This document shows, in pieces, positions 36,992 through 45,866 of a DNA stretch of 64,000 nt; position 1 is the first letter of the stretch; the number at the start of each line of letters is the position of its first letter. A program made the position numbers and the translations under genes. The notes below the pieces were generated by a model. It made no database searches and had not been told where the DNA came from. It saw nothing but the letters and a program-made list of their open reading frames with translations. This DNA is from Sphingobacterium sp. B16(2022) (GTDB lineage: Bacteria; Bacteroidota; Bacteroidia; Sphingobacteriales; Sphingobacteriaceae): assembly GCF_012030425.1 (NCBI RefSeq), contig NZ_JAAUVN010000005.1:310001-374000 (forward strand), written 5' to 3'.

Positions 36992-38104
36992 ATGAGAAAT
37001 GGACAAATAATTATCGGTTATGAAAATAGCCATTTTATAGATTTCGTAATTGACAGTAAATACCGCTGGATACGGCATGTTTTGTTAATAGCAGCAATCA
37101 TAGGAATTCATTTTTTACCAAATAATGCGCCTGCAGAAGTTGATGAAAAAATGAAGGTGTGGAATCTACTGGTAAAATGTATTTCAATTATTATTCTCTT
37201 GGCTTTATTTTATATTAATCACTATGTTTTGATACCTGTGTTTATGTTGAGAAGTAAGTTTTTAGCTTATGGAGGTACTTTGTTCGCATTTTATACCATC
37301 ATTTTCTTAAGTATGTTGATCTTAGAAAGTCAAGAATTGCGGTTTATTAAGAAGCCAGATCAATCTTTATTAGATGGAAAAGATTTTGTGATATTAATCA
37401 TACTTTTTACAATTTTTATTGCAGCTGTAAGTAGTGTTAAGCTGTTTAAAATATGGATTATCAATTTAATACGATTTAAGGAATTTGAAAATAATACCTT
37501 ACTGAGTCAATTGGAACAATTGAAAAGTCAGATTAATCCCCATTATTTATTTAACACACTCAATAATATCAATTTTCTCATTTATGAAAATCCTAAATTG
37601 GCATCAAAAGTCTTATTGAAGCTTAGTGATATTCTTAGAAATCAGCTTTATTTATCAAAAGGGGATACAATAGAACTGGCAAAAGAAATTGAGGTACTTC
37701 AAAATATTATCTTTTTAGAGGAAATTAGAAGGGATAAATTTAGTGTGAATTTTGAAGTTGATTTAAGTGTGGAGGAAATTAATATTCCACCATTTCTATT
37801 TATTCCCTTTATTGAAAACGTCGTGAAGCACGGTGCACATCAAGCTATGCATGGCGGTTTGCATGTGCAAATTAATTTTAATGTAGTCAATGAGCAACTT
37901 TGTTTTTCATGTGTAAATGCGAAAAAAAAGAAAGTATCTGTCAAAGAATACGGAGGCTTAGGATTGAGTAATATTCGAAAGCGGTTGGACATTATATATG
38001 CGAATAGATATAATTTGGCAATAGATGATGGAGAAGATGTTTTTAAAGTATTTTTAAGTATTCCAATAGAAGGGTCGTATGAATATAGAGCAGTTAAGCA
38101 TTAA
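36992..38104 (+). CDS. LytS/YpdA-type sensor histidine kinase
   Basis: A 370-residue membrane kinase of the His_kinase (PF06580) class. Four transmembrane helices lie at about 27-43, 59-80, 91-112 and 131-150; then comes the dimerisation region with LKSQINPHYLFNTLNNINFL split at the phospho-acceptor His184, followed by a HATPase domain (about 265-365) with PFIENVVKHGA and GGLGLSNIRKRL. There is no large extracytoplasmic domain, so it probably senses within the membrane. It overlaps the LytTR regulator by 26 nt, so both are translationally coupled. Such pairs are very common in Bacteroidota. Confidence 0.93.
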   Translation: MRNGQIIIGYENSHFIDFVIDSKYRWIRHVLLIAAIIGIHFLPNNAPAEVDEKMKVWNLLVKCISIIILLALFYINHYVLIPVFMLRSKFLAYGGTLFAFYTIIFLSMLILESQELRFIKKPDQSLLDGKDFVILIILFTIFIAAVSSVKLFKIWIINLIRFKEFENNTLLSQLEQLKSQINPHYLFNTLNNINFLIYENPKLASKVLLKLSDILRNQLYLSKGDTIELAKEIEVLQNIIFLEEIRRDKFSVNFEVDLSVEEINIPPFLFIPFIENVVKHGAHQAMHGGLHVQINFNVVNEQLCFSCVNAKKKKVSVKEYGGLGLSNIRKRLDIIYANRYNLAIDDGEDVFKVFLSIPIEGSYEYRAVKH

Positions 38105-38807
38105 GTATATTGTGATTGAGGATGAACCTTTTGCAAGAAGGGGATTGGTAAAATTACTAAAAGATTATACTTTCTTAGATTGTATGGGTATGTACAGTAA
38201 TACTGATGATGCCCGTATGATTATGGAAACGCAAGATCTTGATTTAATTTTTTTAGATATTCATTTACCAGAGGAGAGTGGATTGGAGTTTGCAAAACAT
38301 ATTCCAGCGTCAATTCAGGTTATATTTACTACAGCATACCCTAATTATGCTTTAGAAAGCTACGATCTGAATGCCTTAGATTATTTATTAAAACCTATCG
38401 CTGAAGATCGATTAAAAAAAGCTTTAGATAAGGTAATTAACTATTTTCAGAATAAAGCTTATGATAAACAGGCTTTACAACCAACGGATCATATTTTTGT
38501 TAAGTCTGATCGCAAATTATTCCGTCTTGCACTGGACGAAATTCAATACATTGAGGCAATGAAAGATTATGTTATGATACATAGTAAAGACAAAAAATTA
38601 ATGGTTGCTATGAATATAAAAACAATCTTAAATAAGTTGCCAAGTATGGATTTTGTACGTGTGAATAAATCATTTGTGGTCAATCTTAAAAAGATTGAAA
38701 GTGTCGATAATCATTGGGTAACAGTTGCTGGGTTCGAAATGCCTTTGGGTGCTAGTTTTAAAGAGGACCTATTAACGCGTATTGACAAGCAGACAATTAA
38801 TAGGTGA
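38079..38807 (+). CDS. LytTR-family response regulator
   Basis: A 242-residue regulator. The receiver (about 9-125) has IEDE, phospho-acceptor Asp60 in LIFLDIHLP and Lys in LLKPI. The LytTR DNA-binding domain (about 138-238) carries HIFVKSDRKLFRLALDEI and VRVNKSFVVNLKKIESVD split across the beta-rich fold. LytTR proteins bind two short direct repeats about 21-22 bp apart. Such a pair stands upstream of the TonB receptor operon just beyond (42078-42110), suggesting this is its regulator (inference). The ATG at 38079 gives a normal N-terminus. Confidence 0.93.
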   Translation: MNIEQLSIKYIVIEDEPFARRGLVKLLKDYTFLDCMGMYSNTDDARMIMETQDLDLIFLDIHLPEESGLEFAKHIPASIQVIFTTAYPNYALESYDLNALDYLLKPIAEDRLKKALDKVINYFQNKAYDKQALQPTDHIFVKSDRKLFRLALDEIQYIEAMKDYVMIHSKDKKLMVAMNIKTILNKLPSMDFVRVNKSFVVNLKKIESVDNHWVTVAGFEMPLGASFKEDLLTRIDKQTINR

Positions 38808-38840
38808 TGAATGAAAGCTATTAGGAGAATGAAGTGATAC

Positions 38841-38876
38841 AAAGGAACCATATGTTATCAACGATATGGTTCTTTT
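38841..38876. terminator. Bidirectional terminator between convergent operons
   Basis: Stem GAACCATAT/ATATGGTTC extended by AAAG/TTTT to 13 bp (one G-T pair), with a 10-nt loop and A/T tracts on both sides. It lies between the LytTR gene (plus) and the DUF4249 gene (minus). Confidence 0.75.
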
Positions 38877-38894
38877 GTAATGATGGAGTTGACA

Positions 38895-39683
38895 TTAATT
38901 AACAACGATGTTTTTGCTGGATATGGTATGCGCACTGAAGTAACCAAATACATTTGGACTTATATTAGTTGGTGGATTACTGGGGGTGATACCACCTCCT
39001 GAAGACTGCTGCATGAGGCTATACCAGTAATTATAGATCGATTTATCAATACAAAGCATTTCGACACGAATTTGATCCCCTGGATATATCTTCTCATCAT
39101 CATTTGGCCTTAATGTGATACTAACCTGATTACCATTGTTAAAATCATCATTTACGGCATAGATGTCTTTAATCTGTTTATCGTTAACAAATAAGATAAA
39201 ACGATATTGATTAGCTTCATTCTTAGGATCGCTGTAAAATACTTTTATATTGCGGGTATCTTTATCTCCAAGCTTTGGCTTTTCTACTATTAAAGAATCT
39301 ATCGGAACCACCTGTGGCATTTTAGACTTCGCAGCAAATTTATTCTCATCGACTTGAATATCCATGCTGTAGCTTCTTCCGGGCTGTCCCGTAAAATCTT
39401 TAGCTACATAAGTTCCTGGAATGGTTTCTTGAAATACATATTCTTTTTCTTCATTATCATAAACAATAACCCTAGCGCCTGTTACGGAAGGGTAATCATT
39501 ACCTGCGGAAAAAGATACATTACGACTCAGTTTAATCTCTTGCTGAGGGTTTGTATTGTTAATACTGCCTTCAATCACAAGCTTTCCTATCTCGTCATTT
39601 ACTTGAATATCAATCACTTTTTCGCATGACTGTGTCAAGATAAATAGGACTAGCAACAACATATAAAATAAAGTTTTTTTCAT
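38895..39683 (-). CDS. DUF4249 outer-membrane lipoprotein
   Basis: A 262-residue lipoprotein with lipobox LTQSC (Cys20) followed by EKVIDI, the hallmark beginning of DUF4249 proteins. The Ig-like N-terminal half has the conserved LVIEGSINNTNPQQEIKL and YPSVTGARVIVYD segments. DUF4249 proteins are encoded after a TonB receptor in many Bacteroidota, as here (17 bp gap), and are thought to be surface partners of it. At 262 residues it is a little shorter than many family members, but the C-terminus looks intact. The ligand is unknown. Confidence 0.88.
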   Translation of the reverse strand: MKKTLFYMLLLVLFILTQSCEKVIDIQVNDEIGKLVIEGSINNTNPQQEIKLSRNVSFSAGNDYPSVTGARVIVYDNEEKEYVFQETIPGTYVAKDFTGQPGRSYSMDIQVDENKFAAKSKMPQVVPIDSLIVEKPKLGDKDTRNIKVFYSDPKNEANQYRFILFVNDKQIKDIYAVNDDFNNGNQVSITLRPNDDEKIYPGDQIRVEMLCIDKSIYNYWYSLMQQSSGGGITPSNPPTNISPNVFGYFSAHTISSKNIVVN

Positions 39684-39700
39684 GTTTTCTGATTTTTAGA

Positions 39701-42028
39701 TTAAAATTTAAAATTCCAGGTAATGGAAGGAATAGGTGCTCCAAATATGCTGGTTTGAACTGCTTCAGTTGCATTGGGAACTTTTTTACTATCTCTGAAT
39801 GCTATTCGATAAGGATCTTTATGGGCGTACACATTATAAATACCAAAGGTCCAACTGGACTGAAAATATTTACCAGGTGCTCCTTCGAATGTTGCTGCTA
39901 AATCTAAACGATGAGTGGCTGGCTGGCGATAAGCGTTTCTTTGTGAATAAGAGAAAGTTGTGTTACCTCCAATATTATATTTGCCAGTAGGATAGGTTAC
40001 AGCTTTACCTGTTCCATAGACGAAATTGCTCGAAAAAGTCCATTTGTCGCTGTATTTGTAAATAGCAACTAAAGATAAATCGTGTGTCCGGTCGTGTGTT
40101 GCAGGGTAATATTTTCCATCATTTATTCCATCAAATTTACGTTCTGTTTTGGATAGGGTATAGCCAAGCCATCCGTTAAATTTTCCATATCTTTTCTTTA
40201 GGAATAACTCAGTACCATAGGCTCTGCCAATACCGTAGAGTAGTTGTGATTCTACATCCTGATTGACTAGCAATTGTGCCGCATCTTTATAATCGATTTG
40301 ATTTTGTAAATTTTTATAATACAGCTCAACTGATAATTCGTAGGTATTGTCTTTGAAATTTCTAAAATATCCAGTAGAAATCTGATCTGCGATTTCCGGT
40401 TTGATATTTTTGCTGCTCATGACATATAGATCTGTAGGACTAGCGCTTGTTGAGTTTGTTAAAAGGTGAATGTTTTGTGTATTTCTATTATAAGAGGCCT
40501 TGATTGATTGCTGATCGTCTAACATATAGCTTACGCTGAATCGAGGTTCTAAATTTAAATAATTTTGAACAACTTCACCTGTCTTATACTTTTCTGACAT
40601 TAACGTATTGCCTAACATATCATATTTGCTGAATGTTCCAGGACCGACGACTAGCATTGAACTTAGGCGTAACCCGTATATCATACTTAATTTATCGTTT
40701 ACTTTCCATTCATCGCTTAAGTACGCTGCCATCTCATAACCATACCGATGTTCAACATGCTTATCATTAAAACTGGAACTCGCTGTGGTGGTAATATCTC
40801 CTGGTGAAATATCATGTCTAGTTGCCTGGATTCCAAATTTTAAAGCATGATTATAACTTGCATAATAATTGAAATCTTGTTTAAAATTTAAGTCGGTTAT
40901 TTTTGAAGTTGCCTTAAAACCATCATTTCGGTCCAGTCCTTCAATAACATAGTTATAATTGCTGTAGATGAATGAAGTGTTTGAAAATAATTTACTATTG
41001 AAAACGTGGTTAAATCTTACCGTACCAGTTGCATTTCCCCAATTAGTGCCAAAAATGTCCTGAAGGCCCAATACATCCTTACCAAAATAACCTGAAAGAT
41101 AAATGGCATTATTATCGTTGAATCTGTAATTTGCTTTTGCATTAACGTCATAGAAAAACAATGTGCTTTTATTTATTGTGGTATCTGATGAAGCTTTCAG
41201 GAAAAGATCCGCATATGTGCGGCGGGCGGAAATCATAAATGAACCTTTATCCTTTACGATTGGCCCTTCAACTTTAATGCGGGAGGCAATCATTCCGATA
41301 CCGCCTTGAACGGTTATTTTTTTATTATTCCCTTCATTCATTTTTACATCTAAGACAGACGATAATCTTCCGCCATATTCAGCAGGCATACCACCTTTAT
41401 AGATGCTCACATCTTTGATCGCATCTGAATTGAATGTTGAAAAGAAGCCTAATAGATGAGAGGCGTTGTAAACAGTAGCTTCATCCAATAAAATTAAATT
41501 TTGATCTGAACCTCCTCCACGGACATAAAAACCAGTATTTCCCTCACCGGAACTTTTTATTCCCGGCATCAGTGTAATACTTTTTAATACATCCTGCTCA
41601 CCTAAAACGACTGGTAGCTGATTAATTTGCTTCATGTTGAGCTTTTCAACACCCATTTGCGGAGACGAAATATTCTTGTTGTTTTTTCTGTTCGTAGATA
41701 TGACCACTTCTTCAAGCATCGCTTGAGACTGCAATGCTATATTCAAAACAAAATTTTTATCTAAGGTGATGGTATCTGTATAGGTCTTGTAACCGATGTA
41801 GGAGCTTATCAGTACATATCGTCCTTCTGGTCCACCAATTGAATAAAAACCATATGAATTACTTAAACTGCCGGACTGTGGTAATTCCTGAAGTTTAACC
41901 GAAGCACCAATTAGTGTTTCGCCGGTTGATATATCTGTTATAGTTCCTGATATGTTGTATCGCTTTTGGGCAATACCTATATTGGTGATTGATACTAAAA
42001 ATAATAGAAAAGATAGTGGTTTTAACAT
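39701..42028 (-). CDS. TonB-dependent receptor (CarboxypepD_reg type, DUF4249 partner)
   Basis: A 775-residue outer-membrane receptor. Signal peptide to about residue 20 (TNIGIAQ), CarboxypepD_reg domain about 22-105 (YNISGTITDISTGETLIGAS), plug about 120-225 (VLKSITLMPGIKSSGEGNTG and FYVRGGGSDQNLILLDEA), then barrel. There is no STN domain, so it does not signal to an ECF factor. First gene of an operon with DUF4249. A near-consensus -7 (TACTTTCG, 42044-42051) and two 12-bp direct repeats (42078-42110) lie upstream, pointing to the adjacent LytTR system as regulator (inference). Confidence 0.92.
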   Translation of the reverse strand: MLKPLSFLLFLVSITNIGIAQKRYNISGTITDISTGETLIGASVKLQELPQSGSLSNSYGFYSIGGPEGRYVLISSYIGYKTYTDTITLDKNFVLNIALQSQAMLEEVVISTNRKNNKNISSPQMGVEKLNMKQINQLPVVLGEQDVLKSITLMPGIKSSGEGNTGFYVRGGGSDQNLILLDEATVYNASHLLGFFSTFNSDAIKDVSIYKGGMPAEYGGRLSSVLDVKMNEGNNKKITVQGGIGMIASRIKVEGPIVKDKGSFMISARRTYADLFLKASSDTTINKSTLFFYDVNAKANYRFNDNNAIYLSGYFGKDVLGLQDIFGTNWGNATGTVRFNHVFNSKLFSNTSFIYSNYNYVIEGLDRNDGFKATSKITDLNFKQDFNYYASYNHALKFGIQATRHDISPGDITTTASSSFNDKHVEHRYGYEMAAYLSDEWKVNDKLSMIYGLRLSSMLVVGPGTFSKYDMLGNTLMSEKYKTGEVVQNYLNLEPRFSVSYMLDDQQSIKASYNRNTQNIHLLTNSTSASPTDLYVMSSKNIKPEIADQISTGYFRNFKDNTYELSVELYYKNLQNQIDYKDAAQLLVNQDVESQLLYGIGRAYGTELFLKKRYGKFNGWLGYTLSKTERKFDGINDGKYYPATHDRTHDLSLVAIYKYSDKWTFSSNFVYGTGKAVTYPTGKYNIGGNTTFSYSQRNAYRQPATHRLDLAATFEGAPGKYFQSSWTFGIYNVYAHKDPYRIAFRDSKKVPNATEAVQTSIFGAPIPSITWNFKF

Positions 42029-42077
42029 ATTTCAAATTTTCTACGAAAGTAGAGGTTTGGCAGAATGAAATATTTAC

Positions 42078-42110
42078 TATTATAGGAACGCTGGTAGATA
42101 TTATAGGAAC
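42078..42110 (-). promoter_or_regulatory. Two exact 12-bp direct repeats, candidate LytTR operator
   Basis: TATTATAGGAAC occurs at 42078-42089 and again at 42099-42110, a 21-bp period (two helical turns). Read on the minus strand each is GTTCCTATAATA. They lie 27 bp upstream of a -7-like TACTTTCG (42044-42051), the activator position. LytTR regulators are known to bind imperfect direct repeats with a 21-22 bp period, and one is encoded at 38079. Confidence 0.55.
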
Positions 42111-42263
42111 ATGCGATTTTGAGTGCTTTTTTAGAATATCGTATTGAGATGATCGATATCTTGATTCCGTTGGGATTAATTACATTGCCTAATCATCTAA
42201 CGCATGTCCGCAATGAAAAGCGACGAATCATCCCAACGCTTATGTTCGAATCCAGGGAAAACA

Positions 42264-42293
42264 AAAAAAGCCTCACATTTGTGAAGCTTTTTT
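42264..42293 (-). terminator. Terminator of tRNA-Lys copy 2
   Basis: AAAAAAGCCTCAC / GTGAAGCTTTTTT stem (one G-T pair) directly after the tRNA on the minus strand, same design as copies 1 and 3. Confidence 0.75.
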
Positions 42294-42294
42294 G

Positions 42295-42367
42295 TGATCC
42301 CGCTGGGATTCGAACCCAGGACCCATACATTAAAAGTGTATTGCTCTACCAGCTGAGCTACGGAATC
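42295..42367 (-). tRNA. tRNA-Lys (anticodon TTT), copy 2
   Basis: 73 nt, identical to copies at 22048 and 46440; anticodon loop CTTTTAA, complete cloverleaf, discriminator A, CCA not encoded. Confidence 0.95.
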
Positions 42368-42406
42368 CTTTCTTAATTGGAAGTGTATCCCTTTTTGAAA
42401 GTGATG

Positions 42407-42437
42407 CAAAGATATAGTTTATAGTACTATAGTCCAA
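42407..42437 (-). promoter_or_regulatory. Promoter of tRNA-Lys copy 2
   Basis: -33 TTG (42435-42437), 20-nt spacer, -7 TATCTTTG (42407-42414), followed by GCATCAC as in the other two cassettes. Confidence 0.75.
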
Positions 42438-42457
42438 ATAAAATTTATTATTTAACC

Positions 42458-43153
42458 CTAAGTCCCTAGTACACCGATATATTTATTTATATAATGCTCT
42501 TTATCTCGGGATTTATATTGCTGTATATAGCGTGGGTGATCTAGAATCATTAAATTTTCAAATAAATGCTCTTCTTTATTTATCTTTTCAATAAACGTTG
42601 CATTCTTTTTTCCTAATACAAATACGTTAGTTGTATCCAGGCCTAAGCTTATGTGTTTTTTTAGAGATTCGATCATAAATGGCTTAACCATTGCAAACAA
42701 GTTTCTATCATCATAATAGTTTGCATTGATCCATTTGTTTTCCTTTGTTCTGCGGACAATGGCTAATGGGAAGGGTGAATTGATGTAAAATTGTCGATAA
42801 AAAGTTTGTGTACCACCAAATTCCTTAATCATGTCATAAAGAAAAACGGAAGATATTTCATGGGTATGTGCAGATTTCATGGGGATACCACAGATGTGTT
42901 CTAACCTTTTGGTGTCTGTAAATGGTACGCCTGTGACCCCTGCGCCGTGACGGCTAGGATTGATTCCTATAATAAATTTTCTAGGAGCAGTGTCGTCGTA
43001 ATACTTGTTGTAAAACTTTTCCATAACGATTAAGGTCTCCGGGTTTTCAAAGTAAGGATTTAATACTCGAAAGTCATCTGGAAGATTTCCTGAGTAATGT
43101 AATTGTTTATTAAACTCAATTATTTGTGTTGCTACAGTCTTGGCGTTGTCCAT
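42458..43153 (-). CDS. SMUG2-like uracil-DNA glycosylase family protein (DUF4918)
   Basis: A 231-residue soluble protein of the uracil-DNA glycosylase superfamily. The first motif is IIGINPSRHGAGVTGVPFTD (about residues 81-100) and the distal motif LDHPRYIQQY (about 206-215) has His in the leucine-loop position. The NPSRHG version belongs to the SMUG2/DUF4918 branch described from Bacteroidota (Pedobacter). Such enzymes remove uracil or oxidised bases in base-excision repair. The single gene has no operon partner. The ATG start fits the domain well. Confidence 0.8.
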   Translation of the reverse strand: MDNAKTVATQIIEFNKQLHYSGNLPDDFRVLNPYFENPETLIVMEKFYNKYYDDTAPRKFIIGINPSRHGAGVTGVPFTDTKRLEHICGIPMKSAHTHEISSVFLYDMIKEFGGTQTFYRQFYINSPFPLAIVRRTKENKWINANYYDDRNLFAMVKPFMIESLKKHISLGLDTTNVFVLGKKNATFIEKINKEEHLFENLMILDHPRYIQQYKSRDKEHYINKYIGVLGT

Positions 43154-43243
43154 ACCTTGATTTTAATATTCTATTTATTCACAAATTAATTATTTTCTGA
43201 GATATGACGTATACAAATACTGACCTATCACAATTTAATAACA

Positions 43244-43273
43244 ACAAAAGCCAATCGAAAGATTGGCTTTTGT
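43244..43273 (-). terminator. Terminator of the arginase-family gene
   Basis: ACAAAAGCCAATC / GATTGGCTTTTGT, a 13-bp perfect stem with a GAAA (TTTC on minus) tetraloop, followed on the minus strand by TTGTTATT. It lies 108 bp after the arginase-family stop codon. Confidence 0.8.
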
Positions 43274-43381
43274 GTTTTCTGGTAAGTGTAATTATGTAAA
43301 ATGTCTACTGCTCTAATTATTTTTGAACATTATTTCAGTAGATATGATCTATTTAAATATCGTTAGTACATGCAGTTTGCT

Positions 43382-44458
43382 TTAAAAATTGATTTTCGAT
43401 CCTACAGCAAGTTTGTTGTTTTTTGCAAATACGCCACATAAATGAAATAGAAGTCTAGCACCTACGTTACCATCCCAGTCGTCTTCTCCGGGAGCAACTT
43501 CAACTAAATCAATACCAATAATGTTTTTATCGCTATTAGCCAATCGACTTAACAAGTAAGTTGCTTGTTCATAAGACAGTCCCCCAGGTACCGGAGTTCC
43601 GGTGTTTGGACAGTACCAACGCTGTAAAGCATCAATATCAAAACTGACCGCTACATTTTCCGGTAATTGTGCTAGAATTTCATCACATTGATCTTTCCAA
43701 ATTTTTCCTTCAAAGCTATTTGCTTTTAGATCTGTGTCAGTAAATACTTTTACTTTATTTGAAGTTTGAACTGCTTCCAATTCTCCTTCACTAAAATCGC
43801 GAATACCAACCTGAACGATTTTTTCCAATTGTGGAAGTTTGATCGCGTTGAACATAATTGATGCGTGAGAGTAGGTAAAACCTTCATAAGCATTGCGTAA
43901 ATCCATGTGTGCATCGAAATGTAAAATTCCAAATGAATCATGGTTTTCAGCTAAAGCTTCATAATATCCCAAAGGTGTAGAATGGTCTCCGCCTAAAAGA
44001 ATTACTTTCTTACCTTTATTCATCCAATACAATGAGCGTTCTTTTACTTCGTCATTGAATTGTTTGGAAGCTTTATTTATTTCTTCTAAATACCCTCTTA
44101 GTGTAACGTCATTTTCAATATCTTCACCATTTTCTAACGCCTCTATAATAGGTTGCGCTAAACTTTTATATTTTTCACTGTTTTCCGACCAGTGCGCAGG
44201 AGTTTCATCCATGAAAATTCCTAATTTCCATAAATCCGGAAATTCCTGGTGCAGTAAATCAACCTGAAATGAGGCATTTAAAATAGCATCAGGACCATTA
44301 CTGGCACCGCTTCCATAACTTACAGTTACTTCCCAAGGTGCGGGTACAACAATAATATCACTTTCTTCAGCTGTAAAGGGAAGCCCGTATATGCTGGAAT
44401 CTGGTAAGCCAGGTTGTGATGGATCGAAATTTTCAATTTTTGTTTGCTTTGTCGACAT
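43382..44458 (-). CDS. Arginase/agmatinase-family ureohydrolase (formimidoylglutamase-like)
   Basis: A 358-residue Mn-dependent ureohydrolase. The metal ligands are in place: LGGDHSTPLG (about 155-164), FDAHMDLR (about 181-188) and SFDIDALQ. PVPGGLSY matches the typical PGG loop after it. Family members hydrolyse arginine, agmatine or formiminoglutamate; the divergent N-terminal region leaves the substrate open, and Bacteroidota homologues are usually called agmatinase-family. No hut or polyamine genes are adjacent. The start at Met5 of the longest frame is preferred, because a -7 element (44482-44489) would place transcription start near 44477, only a few nt before the longer ATG. Confidence 0.85.
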   Translation of the reverse strand: MSTKQTKIENFDPSQPGLPDSSIYGLPFTAEESDIIVVPAPWEVTVSYGSGASNGPDAILNASFQVDLLHQEFPDLWKLGIFMDETPAHWSENSEKYKSLAQPIIEALENGEDIENDVTLRGYLEEINKASKQFNDEVKERSLYWMNKGKKVILLGGDHSTPLGYYEALAENHDSFGILHFDAHMDLRNAYEGFTYSHASIMFNAIKLPQLEKIVQVGIRDFSEGELEAVQTSNKVKVFTDTDLKANSFEGKIWKDQCDEILAQLPENVAVSFDIDALQRWYCPNTGTPVPGGLSYEQATYLLSRLANSDKNIIGIDLVEVAPGEDDWDGNVGARLLFHLCGVFAKNNKLAVGSKINF

Positions 44459-44481
44459 GTTATGAATCACTAGTTGAACTG

Positions 44482-44489
44482 CAAATATA
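44482..44489 (-). promoter_or_regulatory. -7 element of the arginase-family gene
   Basis: TATATTTG on the minus strand, exact consensus; the -33 position reads TTT instead of TTG. Confidence 0.5.
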
Positions 44490-44607
44490 AAAAAACTTAC
44501 CTGCGTTAAAAAGGATATCTTGAGCCATGGTAGGGAGGGTAAATGAACAAATAAAGGTTCGGGAATTTAGGCTATCTTTACAGTCTACTAAAAGTATAAG
44601 AAATAAA

Positions 44608-45042
44608 ATGGCAGAACAACGTATCCATATTTGGACAGGGACATCAAATAAAACGGAAGAACAATTTTATAAATATTTTGACCAAAGCAAATTTATTAAG
44701 GATTATAATCGATTTAAAACGGATGAAACCTATGCGAGAAATGCACCTGACTTTAATCTCCGTTCACAGTTTAGCAAAGCAATTGACAAACAGTATGATT
44801 ATGATGTAGATTGGATCACTGTTTACTTTAGTCGCAAAAAAATGAGTATTCAAGCTGCTATAGAAGAACTGCCTATATGGAATGATCAAACAGAAGTAGC
44901 AATCTATCAGGCATGTGTTGATAAAGGAATTTCAAATGTGAATGCCATATTATGTTATGCTGATGCCGAATTGATCATAGACAAACCAATTGGAAATTAC
45001 AACGATATGATCTATATAGGTTGTTTTAATATTCCGGCTTAG
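44608..45042 (+). CDS. Imm22-like immunity-family protein, orphan
   Basis: A 144-residue small soluble protein beginning MAEQRIHIWTGTSNKTEEQF. The opening strand (IHIWTG) followed by an FxxYF helix is characteristic of the immunity-22 family, which neutralises polymorphic toxins in toxin loci. Here there is no toxin, Rhs or T6SS gene nearby, so it is an orphan or serves another purpose. A longer frame starts at 44527, but its extra 27 residues have no family signature and the ATG at 44608 matches the usual N-terminus. TATCTTTA at 44573-44580 is a near -7 element that also favours the later start. Confidence 0.65.
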   Translation: MAEQRIHIWTGTSNKTEEQFYKYFDQSKFIKDYNRFKTDETYARNAPDFNLRSQFSKAIDKQYDYDVDWITVYFSRKKMSIQAAIEELPIWNDQTEVAIYQACVDKGISNVNAILCYADAELIIDKPIGNYNDMIYIGCFNIPA

Positions 45043-45098
45043 TATATCCTAACAAATCAGTACGTAATTAAGGTGATGCTTCGTTCGAATTTTCATAT

Positions 45099-45147
45099 CG
45101 ATTCCATAAAAGGAGCTAATGTAACATGTGCTCCTTTTATGGAATCG
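45099..45147. terminator. Perfect 18-bp inverted repeat between convergent genes
   Basis: Arms 45099-45116 and 45130-45147 are exact reverse complements around a 13-nt spacer. It lies between the Imm22-like gene (plus) and the oxidoreductase (minus). T-runs are inside rather than after the stem, so it may be a terminator, a bidirectional barrier or a protein site. Confidence 0.45.
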
Positions 45148-45236
45148 GCAGCGAGCGAATTTAAGTTCTTTTTGAAAGAATCCAATAATTATAAACAATG
45201 GAAAGACAGTGTCTATTTATTTGTCTGACCTGCATG

Positions 45237-45767
45237 TTATAGATTATTCATGAAATCTATATATTGGGTAACACTTTTTTCAATCCATTCCTCTGAACTG
45301 TCTTGTTCTCGGCCATAATAAGCAAAGAATGGTTGATAATCGGCTTTTATATATTCAAAAGTTAATTCAAAATTTCGGGTCAGTTCCTTTATTGTGTATT
45401 TATACTTTCCGTTAGCAGCGTACTCTTCCTCATCTATGCCGATCGACATTGCTAGAGCAATCTTTTTTCCTGAGACTTTGTAGCCACTCTTGCTTCCGTA
45501 TGCCCATCCATAAGTAAAAACCTCATCTAGCCATTTTTTTAATAACGGAGGGCAATTAAACCAATAAAACGGAAATTGAAATACAATTTTATCATACTGC
45601 TCTATCAATTTCTGTTCTGCTACAACATCAATCTTTTCATTTGGATAGATGGCATGTAATTGATGGATGTGATATTGCTCAGGATGCTTGTTTAATTCCT
45701 CCATCCATCTTTTATTGATTATGGAATTTTCTGCATCGGGATGAATAACAATTACTAATGTTTTCAA
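45237..45767 (-). CDS. Flavodoxin-like NAD(P)H oxidoreductase (KefF/YwrO type)
   Basis: A soluble FMN quinone reductase of about 176 residues. Strand 1 and loop are TLVIVIHPDAENS, the second motif is FQFPFYWFNCPPLLKKWLDEV and the third AYGSKSGYKVSGKKIALAMS, all typical of NQO1/KefF-like enzymes. The likely start is the TTG at 45767 giving MKTLVIV; the ATG further upstream (45815) lies above a -7-like TACTTTTG (45795-45802), so it would not be transcribed from it. Divergent from an HxlR repressor gene 51-99 bp away, a common pair responding to quinones or electrophiles (inference). Confidence 0.82.
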   Translation of the reverse strand: MKTLVIVIHPDAENSIINKRWMEELNKHPEQYHIHQLHAIYPNEKIDVVAEQKLIEQYDKIVFQFPFYWFNCPPLLKKWLDEVFTYGWAYGSKSGYKVSGKKIALAMSIGIDEEEYAANGKYKYTIKELTRNFELTFEYIKADYQPFFAYYGREQDSSEEWIEKSVTQYIDFMNNL

Positions 45768-45866
45768 ATGTCTTTTAATTTTAAAATTCTCATACAAAAG
45801 TAATTGATGAAGCATAAATTTTGTAGGTTAGATGCTAATTGTGGGATACTATAAAAAAAGTAAGTA

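Noticed and set aside
42119..42409. Two overlapping short frames on both strands, one ending in a GIRTQDPYIKSVLLYQLSYG peptide
   Set aside because: These translate through tRNA-Lys and its terminator; this is a well-known annotation artefact. The same applies to the frames over 21873-22079 and 46266-46475.
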